DNA of 64,000 nt from Beroe forskalii (Eukaryota > Ctenophora > Nuda > Beroida > Beroidae). The stretch's first letter is position 1; each line of letters starts with the position of its first letter. Shown here one piece after another: positions 43,812-55,740 of the stretch. The stretch spans positions 1 through 64,000 of the forward strand of contig WFMF01000626.1 of NCBI GenBank assembly GCA_011033025.1, in the 5' to 3' direction. The notes beneath the pieces were generated by a model, which was not told the DNA's origin, ran no database searches, and saw nothing but the letters and a program-made list of their open reading frames with translations. The translations under genes were made by a program, and so were the position numbers.

Positions 43812-45542
43812 TCAATGGACCACATTACATTGTCCCTTGCAACCACATCTGAGTAAACATATCTTGCCGGTTTTCTTGCAGCTACATGCTGAACATGAGG
43901 CAGTCCGGCACTTTGACTGGCCTAATAAGAACGGGAGGTCGTTACAGTGTGACTGTAGCAGCTGAGAAAAACGCGTTGAGTGCTCATCGCCTGGAAGTCC
44001 CAATTCTACAAGCCGATGATTGAATACAGTCATCAATTCAGGAAGAGGAACAGACTCTCCTTCAGGCTTTTCAAGCATGAACTGTTTTACTGCGTCCAAT
44101 GCGATGTCATATTTCAAATCAACTTCTGAGTAATCTCCACTTGATATAGTAACCTCATCATTATGGGCTGGTTCACTGAGATTTTTGATAATTCATTATT
44201 ATTAGAGATGGGAATTAATATAAATTTAAAATTAAGTTTTTCTTGATGGCAATACAAATTATCATGAAATCGTAGCACTGTTTCAAAAGTTCATAACGAT
44301 GCTTTAGTCACAGATAAAGCTGTATTCGATTTTGTCCATGGGACCAGTTTCAAAAAGCTGCAATAAGATATAATAAGAGATAAGTTAATTTGATTTACTA
44401 ACCTTGCTTTATATCTATTGGTGTAATCTCTATAACATGGCAAATGGTAGAAACACTCACTTGCCCTAACATCAGTCCCTTCAAGCAAAGCAATAATTTC
44501 TGTGTCATTAAAAGATTTTGCTATTTTCAGGATTTCATTGCTGAAGTTCAGTGCATGTTGAGTGCTGATCTTCTGAGAACCAGCAGCCCTCAGCTTCCAT
44601 TTTTTCGTGCTTGGTTTCTTATTGTTGAACTTATCTCCTTCCCCACAAAACATGCATTTGCATGTCGAAGACTTAGTCCTCTTTGGCCTGGCTTCTGATG
44701 ATGGCCCTGCTTCTTCCGAATCATTTTCAAGACCACTACAGACTGATCTTTTTCTCCTTTCTAGCAACCTCTGGAGCTTCACTTCATTGTATTGTTCGTA
44801 GCATATTTTATGAATGCATGAATATTTTTTCAGATTTTGTCTCAAATCACCATTAAGCAACCTCTGTTTGAGATCTAATTGTTCCTTGTCAAGGGGGTGA
44901 AAGTCCTGACAATTGAAAAACTGTGGAAGCCGTTCAACCAAGCCATCGATCTTGGTGTCACTCAATTCACATGTTTTGTACTCTCTTTTTGACTCCTGGA
45001 TATTGAACAACCATATCAAAACCATGTAACCTTATTGATTCTTACGCGACCAACGTTATTTGGATGTGAGAGCAAAGGAATTTAACTAACTAATGTAGGA
45101 GGGAAATACCTCTATTTTTCGTAATGCTATTATAATTTATAGTTTTTATAAGCATCATTATAGCCCTAATAAAAACTATATAATTGTAAGCATTATGAAG
45201 TTATGATAGCGGTCAAATCAATGAAGGAAAAGTTTACCTGACAAATAACACACTTTTCCTTGATGCCATGTTTGGCTACCACAGAACCTGGGTCATTTTC
45301 AGCGAAAAGCTGCCCAAAATAACCAGGAATAATGACTGGTACATCATCAGTTTGCATATTTTCTTCTAATATAAATTCTTCCACTGATGCTACAAGTGTT
45401 GGTTCAGTCTGACTTGAGCTTTCACATGTCAAAACTGGTCCCTTTGGACCCAAATCGTCACCAAACCATATTTTAGCCACCTCATCACGAATCTTGGTTG
45501 TTGCTGGATTGATCAAGTTGTGGACCTCCAGCTCAGTCAAAC
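43812..45542 (-). CDS. Cysteine-rich CXC-type protein of a repeat-associated family
   Basis: Function unknown. Three phased exons: 45238-45542, 44403-44995 and 43812-44175. Exon 1 ends EKCVICQ and exon 2 continues with zinc-ligand-like pairs (CIHKICYEQY, CKCMFCGEG, ECFYHLPCYRDYTN). Exon 3 ends in a dense cysteine cluster, C-x4-C-x2-C-x-C-x6-C-x3-C-x-C-x3-C, preceded by LQSHCNDLPFLLG. This arrangement recalls a large uncharacterised protein family common in cnidarians, sponges and lancelets, often multicopy, whose C-terminus is CXC-like. That link is from memory of the pattern, not a search. The 5' end is unresolved; open frames at 45847-46177 may hold more exons. It lies between long inverted repeats at 43163 and 48717, so it may belong to a transposon. 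Confidence 0.6.
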
Positions 45543-45771
45543 CTGCAATTTCGGCGAAATTTTAACCCTTTATTTCAAATTTAAACTTGAGACCAACTAT
45601 CCAGCCTAGCACCTCGCATGATGAGAAATTAAAATAACTGCTGCATAAAACCTCACTACTGTACTGAAATCCTGATAATTTCTTACTTTCCTCATGACAT
45701 TGACCAATCATCATCTTAATTGACAGTCAACTGGCTCAGATCCGTTGATTTCTGAGGTTCTAAGAATAAGC

Positions 45772-45825
45772 TAAGAAATCCTTACATTTGGAGTCATGCA
45801 TGACTCCGAATGTAAGGATTTCTTA
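45772..45825. repeat. 54-bp near-perfect palindrome
   Basis: TAAGAAATCCTTACATTTGG, then AGTCATGCATGACT, then the inverted complement CCGAATGTAAGGATTTCTTA. Only one base pair is mismatched. A third half-copy (CCGAATATTAAGGATTTC) follows at 45833-45850. Confidence 0.7.
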
Positions 45826-46230
45826 GTACTCCGAATATTAAGGATTTCAAACAAATGCACCTGCCATGACCTCCAACTTACCACGAACAGCGAAGCATAT
45901 GGCTCTTTTAAGATACCATGGCCTTCCGGCATAATGGCAATAAACCATTTCCCGTGTAATTGACATAATGCAGCAACTTAACTTTCTAGCTTTCTTAACT
46001 GCGCCAAACTCCCTTAGCACAAGTTTCAATATTCCAATTGTCATTTCTCGCAATTTGTACAATTGCATCACGTCTTTCGCCAATACAACCAAGTTCCGTT
46101 TCTAAAATTGAGTTCATTATTATTGAGTAATAGTGTTGGAAAAAGCAGTCAAAATCTTGAAGAAGCTGGAATTTCAAACCAACCCACAGGAAAGTTCACA
46201 TTTGTTGTCGAATAAATGATAAATGCTTAG

Positions 46231-47342
46231 GGTATAGCGGGGTAACTTTGAACGATTTTTGAGTTTTTCTAACTGCCCTCTGAGAATAGAACACATGCCA
46301 AAAAGTTTGTGTGTTCTTGTAACCATTAGGGGCCCTTGCTAATAAACCTGGTATATGAGATGTGTCAGTTTGTACTAACAGAGCCATGATCACGTGATCA
46401 AATTTGCAACTAACTTGTTCAAAGTTACCCGGCTCTGGGGTAACTTTGAACACCCAATTAAACCAATTAGAAGCCTCCTGGATATATATTTTTATGTTTA
46501 GGACAAATTCTGGGTCCATGAAAAGTTCATTACCACATAATTCATTTCATCAATTCAGATTGTGGAACCATGGCCACGCCCATTCAAAAGTGTTGTTCAA
46601 AGTTACCCCAAAAAATTTTTTGTGGTTTTTTGCTTCGAATTGTGCTAAATTGTATTTAAAATATGCTAATGATGCTTCTTATATGCCATTCTTACAAAAA
46701 ATACCTTTGACCAATGAGATTTGACCACTTTTGAAAAGTGTTCAAAGTTACCCCCATTCGCTAATAATTTTTTTCCAGATAAAATTTTGCATGAGGTCCT
46801 CTAGATTAAGATTTGGCTAGCCAAGGTCAACTTTCAACATGTATCTACTTAATTATTACAAAAATAAAGCCCCATTATTGATGTCTGGGCAAATTTGAGG
46901 TGGATCAAGGCCTTTGAAAATCAAATCCATGAAAGCATAAATAAGAAATTGCCTGCATGAAAATATCTGAAACAAAACTCAAACAAATTCTCAAACAAAA
47001 ACACATTCCTGATGCAAGATATAATTTGACAAAAAGTTTACGGATAGTTGAGTATACAAGTAGGCTTAATATTACCAAATCTGAACGTATAGCCGAAAAT
47101 ATCGATTTGAAGGACTTTTCCATGAAATTGTTAGGAACAAGCAATAAAGAAACCAAATGACTTCTATATGTGGCAGAATTGTTCTAAATAAAAACCCGTT
47201 TGTTGAATCTAGGAAATAAGGGAAGTGATATGGAAGCAAATCGAATTGATTTATTTGCTGTTCAAAGTTACCCCAGGAAAATTCAAAGTTACCCCAAGCT
47301 GTTCAAAGTTACCCCATGTTCAAAGTTACCCCGCTCTACCTT
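46231..47342. mobile_element. Inverted-repeat element built on GTTCAAAGTTACCCC
   Basis: The left end GCGGGGTAACTTTGAAC (46237) and right end GTTCAAAGTTACCCCGC (47335) are inverted. The 15-mer GTTCAAAGTTACCCC or its complement also recurs near 46430, 46593, 46737, 47261, 47279, 47300 and 47318. No transposase: the frames present have no known domain. Confidence 0.65.
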
Positions 47343-47768
47343 ATATGATTATAATTTTATATGGAAAACAAAACCAAGCATTCGAAAGAAGGTGATCAGG
47401 CAATGCAAAAGTTTACATACCTTCCTAAATAATGCATAGATCAAAACAATCCAAGCTTTCTCATGAGGCGTGAGCCTTGAATTAATCCGCACTATGCAAG
47501 GATGGCAAAACTTGGTTTTTCTACAGCACTTGCACCATCCATTCTGTTTCACATCGTGGTACTTGCGATAGAGCTGCTTGAGGTGGTACGACAGACTGCA
47601 ATGCAGATCTGCTGTCTGCATTGAAATTTCTGCAGTTCAAAGAAGCGTACTTCAAGATTTATTAACAATTGACAGGGTAGTTTCATAAACTTTATTAGCA
47701 GACTTCTCTTTGAGAAAGAAAGATAAATCGTGAAAATCACAATTTCAATAAGAAAGAATGGAATTGTC

Positions 47769-48265
47769 TACCTTACTAGACAAAATAAGATGGGACAATA
47801 ATTCCGGGGATCGAAATTTTGGGGGTTCGAAAATATGGGGATTTTTTTCAAAAATCCCCAAATTTCGTACCCCAAATTAAATTAGTGGATTTTTGCGTTT
47901 TTTTCAAATTCGAAAAAATAAGGTAGCTTTTTGGAATAAATCAGAACTTCAGAAAGGCCAATATCACTGAGGTGATCGATGTAGTAGAATTTCCAGTACA
48001 AAATCCATTTAATCGAGTCGAGTATAGAAGGTTTTATTTGAAATTACTGCATTTTAGATAATTTTGTACTCTTCTGCACTTTTAAACTTATTGAAATTGT
48101 TCTGTGAATTCCAAATTTCACATACTGTTTGTCAAATCACAAACCCACAATAAGCTAATTTGGGGGAAATAATTTTGGGGATCGAAATTTTGGGGGTACG
48201 AAAATATGGGGATTTTTTCGAAAAATCCCCAAATTTCGTACCTTTTAAATATATCTCGTAAGGTA
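47769..48265. mobile_element. Non-autonomous DNA transposon (MITE), copy 2
   Basis: 497 bp from TACCTTACTAGACAAAATAA to CTCGTAAGGTA, matching 1073-1934 apart from the latter's internal insertion. It probably shows the element's normal length. Non-coding. Confidence 0.72.
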
Positions 48266-48477
48266 CTTACGTATTGATTATTATTATCATGTATTGTCGC
48301 TATGACTGTCTAGGTACCATATGACGTGCACAGGTCTACCATGTGGAAATGATTTTATATTTGCCTGCCATTAAAAAAACATGACTCCGACCATCTTTCA
48401 CTGTCGTATAATGACAATCATGCATGCCTATCAGCTATGGGCTATTAAAACGAAGGCATGTTTCTCTAGATATTATT

Positions 48478-48717
48478 GTTTTTGCTCAATAACTTCAAAA
48501 GTAAAGGTTCTAGAACATATGTTTATTAACAAGTCGTATATAAACATGGACATTGCGCTTCGTTTGAGCCCAAAAAGAAGTCTCTACGACCTTCCTAGCC
48601 AAAGTTAGCATTTTCGGCGCCATGGCGCCAAAATGGCGCATTTGCGCCATGTTCCACCACCTAACAAAATTGGGTCTCGACGGATTTGGACTCAGGAGGT
48701 CCAAAACTAGCTAATGC
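48478..48717. repeat. Right long inverted repeat bounding a 5.5-kb region
   Basis: Inverted partner of 43163-43600, ending ACTAGCTAATGC. It carries one copy of the block that is doubled on the left. Confidence 0.75.
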
Positions 48718-49555
48718 AACCGGTCATTAAGGGTTCTAAAGCCGTTGCAGGCCGCAGCCCTTTTTTGGCCTTAGCTGACCAGACTAATAAAGACAAGATA
48801 TCTTACCTTAACAACACACTTAAGGCCTGGAAACGCTTTGTTCCCTCATGAAACATATTTTGCCTTCATCTTTGCCACTCGACTGGGAATGCTGCTTATA
48901 CTCAATTATTGTCAAATTACTGTCAACGTACATGATACTATGATAATGTATGTCATCTTCAGGCTGAAATTGTGGCTCTTTTCACCTTCAAATTGGGCAG
49001 TTAAAGTCGGGTCGGTTGATCTAAAGGCCATAAAAGCATCTACCTACGCGATTACGAGTTAAAACAAGAACTACAACTTTATAAAAATTCAAGTTACTAC
49101 TGGAATCGTCTAAATGGCCGCTTATTATGGCTCGAAGATTGAAAGGCCATTTGACTTTGGTTGGATGAAAAAGGTCGGCTTAATTCAAAATGTACAAATC
49201 AATCATCAAAGACAATTAACAACTTATTAAGCAACTAACTAGTAAAACTTATTGATGTAAATCGGTTCAATGAGATAGTAGATGACTCACGATTTTGTGT
49301 AACGTTCCTGGGAGGAAGTTGCACATGTTTACGCGCGCGCGACGCGCGCATTTGGAGTGCCGAAATTTGCGGCGCGGCTTGTCCCATGTCGCGTAAAACA
49401 TGTCCTGGCAGAATCATTATTATAAAGGATTAAGGCAGTTGAAGCACCGTGCTTAGCGCAACCCAAACGCCGGCTAAAAACGGAGTTGAAATCCCGCGAT
49501 TTTTTGCAGGGTAGTAGAAAAATAAATTCCCTCTAGAAAAGCATTATTTTTTCCC
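48718..49555. other. Spacer without recognisable gene
   Basis: No supported gene on either strand. It contains a CG-rich patch (ACGCGCGCGCGACGCGCGC near 49332). Confidence 0.4.
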
Positions 49556-50780
49556 TCCCCATTGGCCTTTTTTCCCTCCCCATTGGCCTTTTTGTAAAAC
49601 AAAAAGGCAAATAGGAGGGTTGGCAGAGATCGTGGTTTGGGAAGGTGAGAAATAGGATATGACGTGTATATGAGGTCCAGGTTTGCAATACAACTACTGT
49701 AATTTCTGGAAAGTGCCCGGATTGCTCCTTTATAATATCAGTCGCGAAAATGTCCCATGTCCGTCCGTCCGTCCGTCCGGTGTCCCCCCCCCCCCCAAAT
49801 CACAAAATTATTAATTTTGAAGCTGTCGATTGTTGAAAATGTGCATATCATGGACTGAATAGGCCCATCCGTGCCACGTGCTCAAACTCTCCTAAATTAC
49901 GACTCATTCTAAATTAAAGGGCTGATGATGATTTCGTGTGTCTTAAAATCTTAGGAGCGACTCGGGCTATGGGTTGGTTCTGTATTTAGTTTAGTGCCAA
50001 ACTACATAACTAATCGACTGTATACTGAATTCAACTAAGTTCGAAAAATACTATGGTCGATGTGAAAGACAAATATTGCTTTTCGGAACAAGCGACAGCA
50101 TTGAAACAGAAAACGAAAGCATGAAATTTGAAAGCGATATCAGCTTAGTGAACAACTGTTATAAAGTCCTGAGTGTATAGAAAATCATTATCATTAAATC
50201 AGTGTCATAATCTAACATCAATGCTTAAATTTCATAAATTCCACATCACGGTACGAAATTTCAAATTTCAATTCCTTGATGATCACTCAGCCAATAACTA
50301 ATTGACTTGAAAATTTCCCCCTAGATGGCAAAGTGCATAGGTAATTTGAGGCTTAATGAAGCTGTTTCTTATAAACATTCACAAAAAATACAGCGCGTAA
50401 ATGAACAGTGACACAATCTGATGCAAAACGTAAACCAATTCAACAAAATGGCGCGAAATCTACAACGAACTGAGTACAACCACTTCGTAGGTACGAACGC
50501 GCGCGCAAGAATTTTAAAAGAAATGGCACGTGCCAATGCATGTTCTCGGAGGCCGCGCGCAGCAGTGGAGCGATATTTATACTCTTACTGCGAACGACTG
50601 CGTGTTGTATCATGATGCAAAGGTTACATCAAGCACCGTGGGGGAGGGAAACTAAGCGCCTGCATACGGGAACAATGGTCTAACAAGAATTGTGCTGGCA
50701 GGCGCAATTCTTGTTGTAAGAGATCGTGGTTTGGGAAAGTGAGAAATAGGATATGTGTATATGAGGTCCAGGTTTGCAAT
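49556..50780. repeat. 1.1-kb interspersed repeat, plus-oriented copy and truncated next unit
   Basis: Contains CCCTCCCCATTGGCCTTTTT, GTCCGTCCGTCCGTCCG next to a C run, and GCGCGAAATCTACAACGAAC. At about 50690 a second unit begins (GAGATCGTGGTTTGGGAAAG) and stops at 50780, where a different tandem array starts. Short open frames such as MARNLQRTEYN are repeat-derived: they recur in all three copies. Confidence 0.7.
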
Positions 50781-51050
50781 ATTTGCGCAGTATTTCATTG
50801 GGCATTTATAGGGCATCCTCATGATGGGCGCAATGGCGCAGTATTTCATTGGGCATTTATAGGGCATCCTCATGATGGGCGCAATGGCGCAGTATTTCAT
50901 TGATTAACTATATTGGGCATTTATAGGGCATCCTCATGATGGGCGCAATGGCGCAGTATTTCATTGGGCATTTATAGGGCATTCTCATGATGGGCGCAAT
51001 GGCGCAGCATTTCATTGATTAACTATATTGGGCATTTATAGCGTTTTCTT
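50781..51050. repeat. Tandem array of about 54-bp units
   Basis: Four to five units containing GCAGTATTTCATTGGGCATT, TATAGGGCATCCTCATGATG and GGCGCAATGG. Every other unit carries an extra GATTAACTATATT. Non-coding. Confidence 0.75.
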
Positions 51051-52383
51051 TCAGCATCTTCATAATAATGATATGCAGGGGTTGCATTGGCATGATATTC
51101 TAAACATCGGCAAGCTTTACCTTCTTATCTTTTTCAATCCACTAGCTAAGTCAAATTGGTAGTATTTTCCAATTAATTCAGAAGATTATTCGGAAAACAC
51201 TTAAGAATTATAATAACAACACGACAGAAAACTATACTGGTAGTCTCCCCATGGATGTGCCTGAACATGAATGACGAATGGGCACCCATAGTAGCTTGAG
51301 AAAATATGCTACGGTCGGTCTTGGAATGAAACAAAAACAACGAAGGACCAGATTGATTCTCTTAGACATCACAGAAGCATTGACCTCAGTTGTCAATTGA
51401 AGCCTCGAAGAAGAGAAATCGCACTGATTGCTAAGACTACCAGTTTCAACGAGTATACCAAAAAGAAATTAAGGAAATACAGTGGAAAAAAAACAAACAC
51501 ACAAATCAAAAACACAAACACAGCTTTGGTCATCTGTTACTGATTTGAGCTTTTGCATGCCGTTCTACCTACTTTATAGATTCGTCAAGTACCTATTTCT
51601 TCTAGAATTCTCATAATACCCTAGTTTTCTCATAAGTCCACGGCCCATCTTGAAATAGATAGAAGTAGTGGAGGTTTATTTAGATTATGTCTTGGGCTTA
51701 TGGCTTTTTTTATAATTAGTGCACATTCGTGAAAAACCTCCTCATTATTAATTGTGGCCGTCCTTACTCTCAGCATGATCACCACTATCACTGAATAAAT
51801 GCCTTTTTATGTTGGTTTTTCTAGTGTTGGTATGTTAACAGCTTCCTCTTTGACCAGGAACCCTTTCTCTTGTTCCAGCTTCATCGTAATCAGAGACTGT
51901 CTGCCAGCTCTAGAGAGTGTGGCTACTCTCCAGGTAAGTGGTACTCCTTTCCGCATTGGATAACTCTCCTAAAATTCAACACAATGGGCGCAAAGACGCA
52001 AGAAAAGGGAAGGGGAAAGGATGCAATTGGTGAAATTTCTGCTGACTGGAGAAATACATTTAGATGTAAAGGGCGCTAAGACGATAACTGGATTATTTTA
52101 AAACATACTTATAAACCAGCAAACTCACTTCAATAGATACCTAAGTTATAAAAAAAAGTTCGATTGAGGAAATAAAGGGGGAAATAAATTGGGAAACAAA
52201 AGGGGGTACATAAATTGTCCGACGTCATCTGACCCCCTCGCGGGGATCAGACAACATCTGGCAATATAAAGGAGAGTATTCCATAACTAAGCCCATTGCC
52301 AAATTATCCCAATTTAAGAACGGGATTTACTCGGCGAGACTTGGCTAGCTCAACCAAAAAAAAAAAAAAAAAAAGAAAAAAAA
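51051..52383. other. Spacer, with one candidate orphan exon
   Basis: Mostly featureless AT-rich sequence and an A tract at 52356-52383. One plus-strand exon-like segment is listed separately at 51879-51933. Confidence 0.4.
51879..51933 (+). other. Candidate orphan exon
   Basis: 55 bp between a strong pyrimidine tract with TTGTTCCAG and a consensus donor CAG|GTAAGTG. Open in two frames (one reads FIVIRDCLPALESVATLQ). No family was recognised and no partner exon was found nearby. Confidence 0.3.
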
Positions 52384-53525
52384 GTCTTGAGTGTATAGAA
52401 AATCAATATCATTAAATCAGTGTCATAATCTAACATCAATGCTTAAATTTCATAAATTCCACATCACGGAACGAAATTTCAATTCCTTGATGATCACTCA
52501 GCCAATAACTATTTGACTAGAAAATTTCCCAGATGGCAAAGTGCATAGGTGATTTGAGGCTTAATGAAGCTGTTTCTTATAAACATTCACAAAAAATACA
52601 GCGCGTAAATGAACAGTGACACAATCTGATGCAAAACGTAAACCAATTCAACAAAATGGCGCGAAATCTACAACGAACTGAGTACAACCACTTGGTAGGT
52701 ACGAACGCGCGCGCAAGAATTTTAAAAGAAATGGCACGTGCCAATGCATGTTCTCGGAGGCCGCGCGCAGCAGTGGAGCGATATTTATACTCTTACTGCG
52801 AACGACTGCGTGTTGTATCATGATGCAAAGGTTACATCAAGCACCGTGGGGGAGGGAAACTAAGCGCCTGTATACGGGAACAATGGTCTAACAAGAATTG
52901 TGCTGGCAGGCGCAATTCTTGTTGTAAGAGATCGTGGTTTGGGAAAGTGAGAAATAGGATATGTGTATATGAGGTCCAGGTTTGCAATACAACTACTGTA
53001 ATTTCTGGAAAGTGCCCGGATTGCTCCTTTATAATATCAGTCGCGAAAATGTCCCCTGTCCGTCCGTCCGTCCGTCCGGTGTCCCCCCCCGAAATCACAA
53101 AATTCTTAATTTTGAAGCTTTCGATTGTCGAAAATGTGAATATTATGGACTGAATAGGCCCATCCGTGCCACGTGCTCAAACTCTCCTAAATTACGACTC
53201 ATTCTAAATTAAAGGGCTGATGAAGATTTTGTGTGTCTTAAAATCTTAGGAGCGACTTGGGCTATGTATGGGTTGGTTCTGTACTTAGTTTAGTGCCAAA
53301 CTACATAACTATTCGACTGTATACTGAATTCAACTTAGTTCGAGAAATACTATGGTCGATGTGAAAGACGAATATTGCTTTTCGGAACAAGCAACAGCAT
53401 TGAAACAGAAAACGAAAGCATGAAATTTGAAAGTGATATCAGCTTATTGAACAACTGTTATAAAGTCCTGAGTGTATAGAAAAACATTATCATTAATTCA
53501 GTGTCATAATCCAACTCCATGCAAC
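52384..53525. repeat. 1.1-kb interspersed repeat, second plus-oriented copy
   Basis: Matches 50164-50780 followed by 49640-50200, that is, the same tandem family in rotated order. It keeps the CCGTCCGTCCGTCCG/C-run microsatellite (53058-53090). Confidence 0.7.
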
Positions 53526-53539
53526 TAATCCAATATACC

Positions 53540-53650
53540 GGTTTTATATCCGGTGTTACGGTGTAATGGACAGCACCCTAGAAAAGGTACCCATCTTCAC
53601 TTCTCACTTTTATTATAATTATGAATTGGGGGGGGGGGGCTGCTTGACAA
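53540..53650 (+). pseudogene. Partial ABCA NBD1 exon carried with GPCR paralogue 3
   Basis: CCGGTGTTACGGTG, ATGGACAGCACCCTAGAA and AGGTACCC match the 3' part of exon 41322-41430 and the scrap at 41160-41215, but in opposite orientation. An in-frame TAA replaces the GTC codon, so it is non-functional. Confidence 0.7.
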
Positions 53651-53825
53651 AAACCATATCTTTAGACTCGAAGAGGTACCCTCATTTACTTTATCACTAT
53701 TATAATTTGTGCAAAAACTTATAAATAATAATATTGTTTTATTAATACTTGCCTCGACAACGCGGAGGGTAGTTCAAAGAGCCAGTAGAATAAATCAGGT
53801 GTTTTGTCTTCGTCTTCCTATTTCA

Positions 53826-54809
53826 CTAAGATCTCATGATTCTAAGTCTGACAACATGACCATCTGATCTCTGTCTGTAACTGCTAAATATGGGTACTTT
53901 CTTGATACAGGTACTGACACCTCGCTTCACAGTCATTTTAAAACTCTCCAGAGAGATATAGTAGATAAAAACATTGCACATCACGTTAAGAAAGGGAATG
54001 AAGTAAGCAAACCTGAAGTATTTCACTTCCACAAAGTACCTGACATTGGGAGATAACCCCACATTGCTCTTGACAATCACCTCGTAAAAAGCTACGGGAA
54101 TGAAGGATAGAAGGTAGACCGTCCCCACATAGCTGGCGGCTAGGGCCCCTCCCACCCTGACCCTTCCCCTGACCCTCTTCGCCACCACCATGAGTGATAT
54201 AGTGGTGCACAACACTACTACATTAGGGACTGCTATGAGACACAGTGCAATGACAGGGCGCAGCTTTCTCCACACAGTGTCCGTGAAGGAGAAGAGACAC
54301 ATGAAGACTCGGGGGTTGTATGCCACGTCTCTAGGGTTGATGAGGAGTTGGATAGGCAGCAGGGGTGTGGGAACCAGCCAGATGAGGGTAGCGAGAATAA
54401 CCCCGCTTTGTCGAGTTCTGCCCAGAGCCCGCAGATGGTACGTTACGTTAACCAGTTTGTAGACGTGAAGAGAGCAGATGAGGAGCAGGGATGCTAGTTG
54501 GAAGGGGGATCTGAGGTAGTTGAAGACATAGCACGCTGAGGTACCCCAGGGAAAGCGATCCTGCTCGAGGATCACTGACACAAGAACAGGATAACACCCG
54601 AACACTATCAGACCCATGTCGCAGAGCGCTATGTTCCTGATCAGGATCCTACTGACGGGATCCATGCGGAGAGGGGAGGAGCGGGTAGCGAGGCAGATCA
54701 CGGAGTTGCCCATAGCTCCGATTACGATGGTTATGAGACACCAAGTCACCAGGCAGTACATCTCTGCGGGTGAGAGTGGCGGGGAGGGGAACGCAACATC
54801 CGGCGACAT
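53826..54809 (-). CDS. Class A-like GPCR, paralogue 3
   Basis: Intact single-exon receptor of 327 residues (MSPDVAFPSPPL to RIMRS). It is more diverged than paralogues 1 and 2 but keeps the same key features: [73 protein letters not shown] and [12 protein letters not shown]. Its array, 5' flank (55740-56090) and 3' flank match those of the ABCA-intron paralogues in inverted orientation, so it is an inverted duplicate that left that intron. The ligand is unknown. Confidence 0.92.
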   Translation of the reverse strand: MSPDVAFPSPPLSPAEMYCLVTWCLITIVIGAMGNSVICLATRSSPLRMDPVSRILIRNIALCDMGLIVFGCYPVLVSVILEQDRFPWGTSACYVFNYLRSPFQLASLLLICSLHVYKLVNVTYHLRALGRTRQSGVILATLIWLVPTPLLPIQLLINPRDVAYNPRVFMCLFSFTDTVWRKLRPVIALCLIAVPNVVVLCTTISLMVVAKRVRGRVRVGGALAASYVGTVYLLSFIPVAFYEVIVKSNVGLSPNVRYFVEVKYFRFAYFIPFLNVMCNVFIYYISLESFKMTVKRGVSTCIKKVPIFSSYRQRSDGHVVRLRIMRS

Positions 54810-54814
54810 TGCTG

Positions 54815-55740
54815 AGGAGTAGGGCGTAAAGTGGCGTAGAGCGTAAAGTGGTGAAGGGGCGGTATAAAGTGGTGTAGGGGGCGGCGTAAAGTGGTGTAGT
54901 GGCGGTGTAAAGTGGTGTAGGGGCGGCGTAAAGTGGTGAAGGGGCGGTATAAAGTGGTGTAGGGGGCGGCGTAAAGTGGTGTAGTGGCGGTGTAAAGTGG
55001 TGTAGGGGCGGCGTAAAGACGTAAAGTGGTGAAGGTGCGATATAAAGTGGTGTAGGGGGCGGCGTTAAGTGGTGTAGTGGCGGCGTAAAGTGGTGTAAGG
55101 GCGGCGTAAAGTGGTTTAGTGGCAATTTAAAGTGGTGTAAGGGCGGCGTAAAGTGGTGTAGGGGCGGCGTAAGTGGTGAAGGGGTGGCGTAAAGTGGTGT
55201 AGGGACGGTATAAAGTGGTGTTGGTGCGGCGTAAAGTGGTGTAGGGGCGGCGTAAGTGGTGTAGGGGCGGCGTAAGAGGTGTAGGGGCGGTATTAAGTGG
55301 TGTTGGTGCGGCGTAAAGTGGTGTAGGGGCGGCGTAAAGTGATGTAGGGGTGGTGTAAAGTGGTGTAGGGGTGGCGTAAAGTTGTGTAGGGACGGCGTAA
55401 AGTGGTGTAGGGGCGGCGTAAGGTTGTGTAGGGGGCGGTGTAAAGTGAAGTGGCGGCGTAAAGTGGTGTAGGGGTGGCGTAAAGTGGTGTAGAGGCGGTG
55501 ACGCGGCGTAAAGTGGTGTAAGTGTGGCGTAAAGTGGTGTAGGGGCGGCGTAAAGTGGTGTGGGAGCGGCGTAAAGTGTTGTAGGGGCGGTGTAAAGTGG
55601 TGTAGGGGCGGCGTAGCGTGGTGTAGGGCGGCGTTAAGTGGTGTAGGGCGGTGTAACGTGGTGTAGAGGCGGCGTAAAGTGATGAAGGGGCAGTTTAAAG
55701 TTGTGTAGGTGCGGCGGTAAGTGGTGGTGTCGGCGTAATG
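54815..55740. repeat. 21-bp minisatellite upstream of GPCR paralogue 3
   Basis: Inverted-orientation array with core GGCGTAAAGTGGTGTA, directly 5' of the minus-strand receptor. More irregular than the two other arrays, with variant units (GTATAAAGTGG, GCGTTAAGTGG). Confidence 0.8.
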
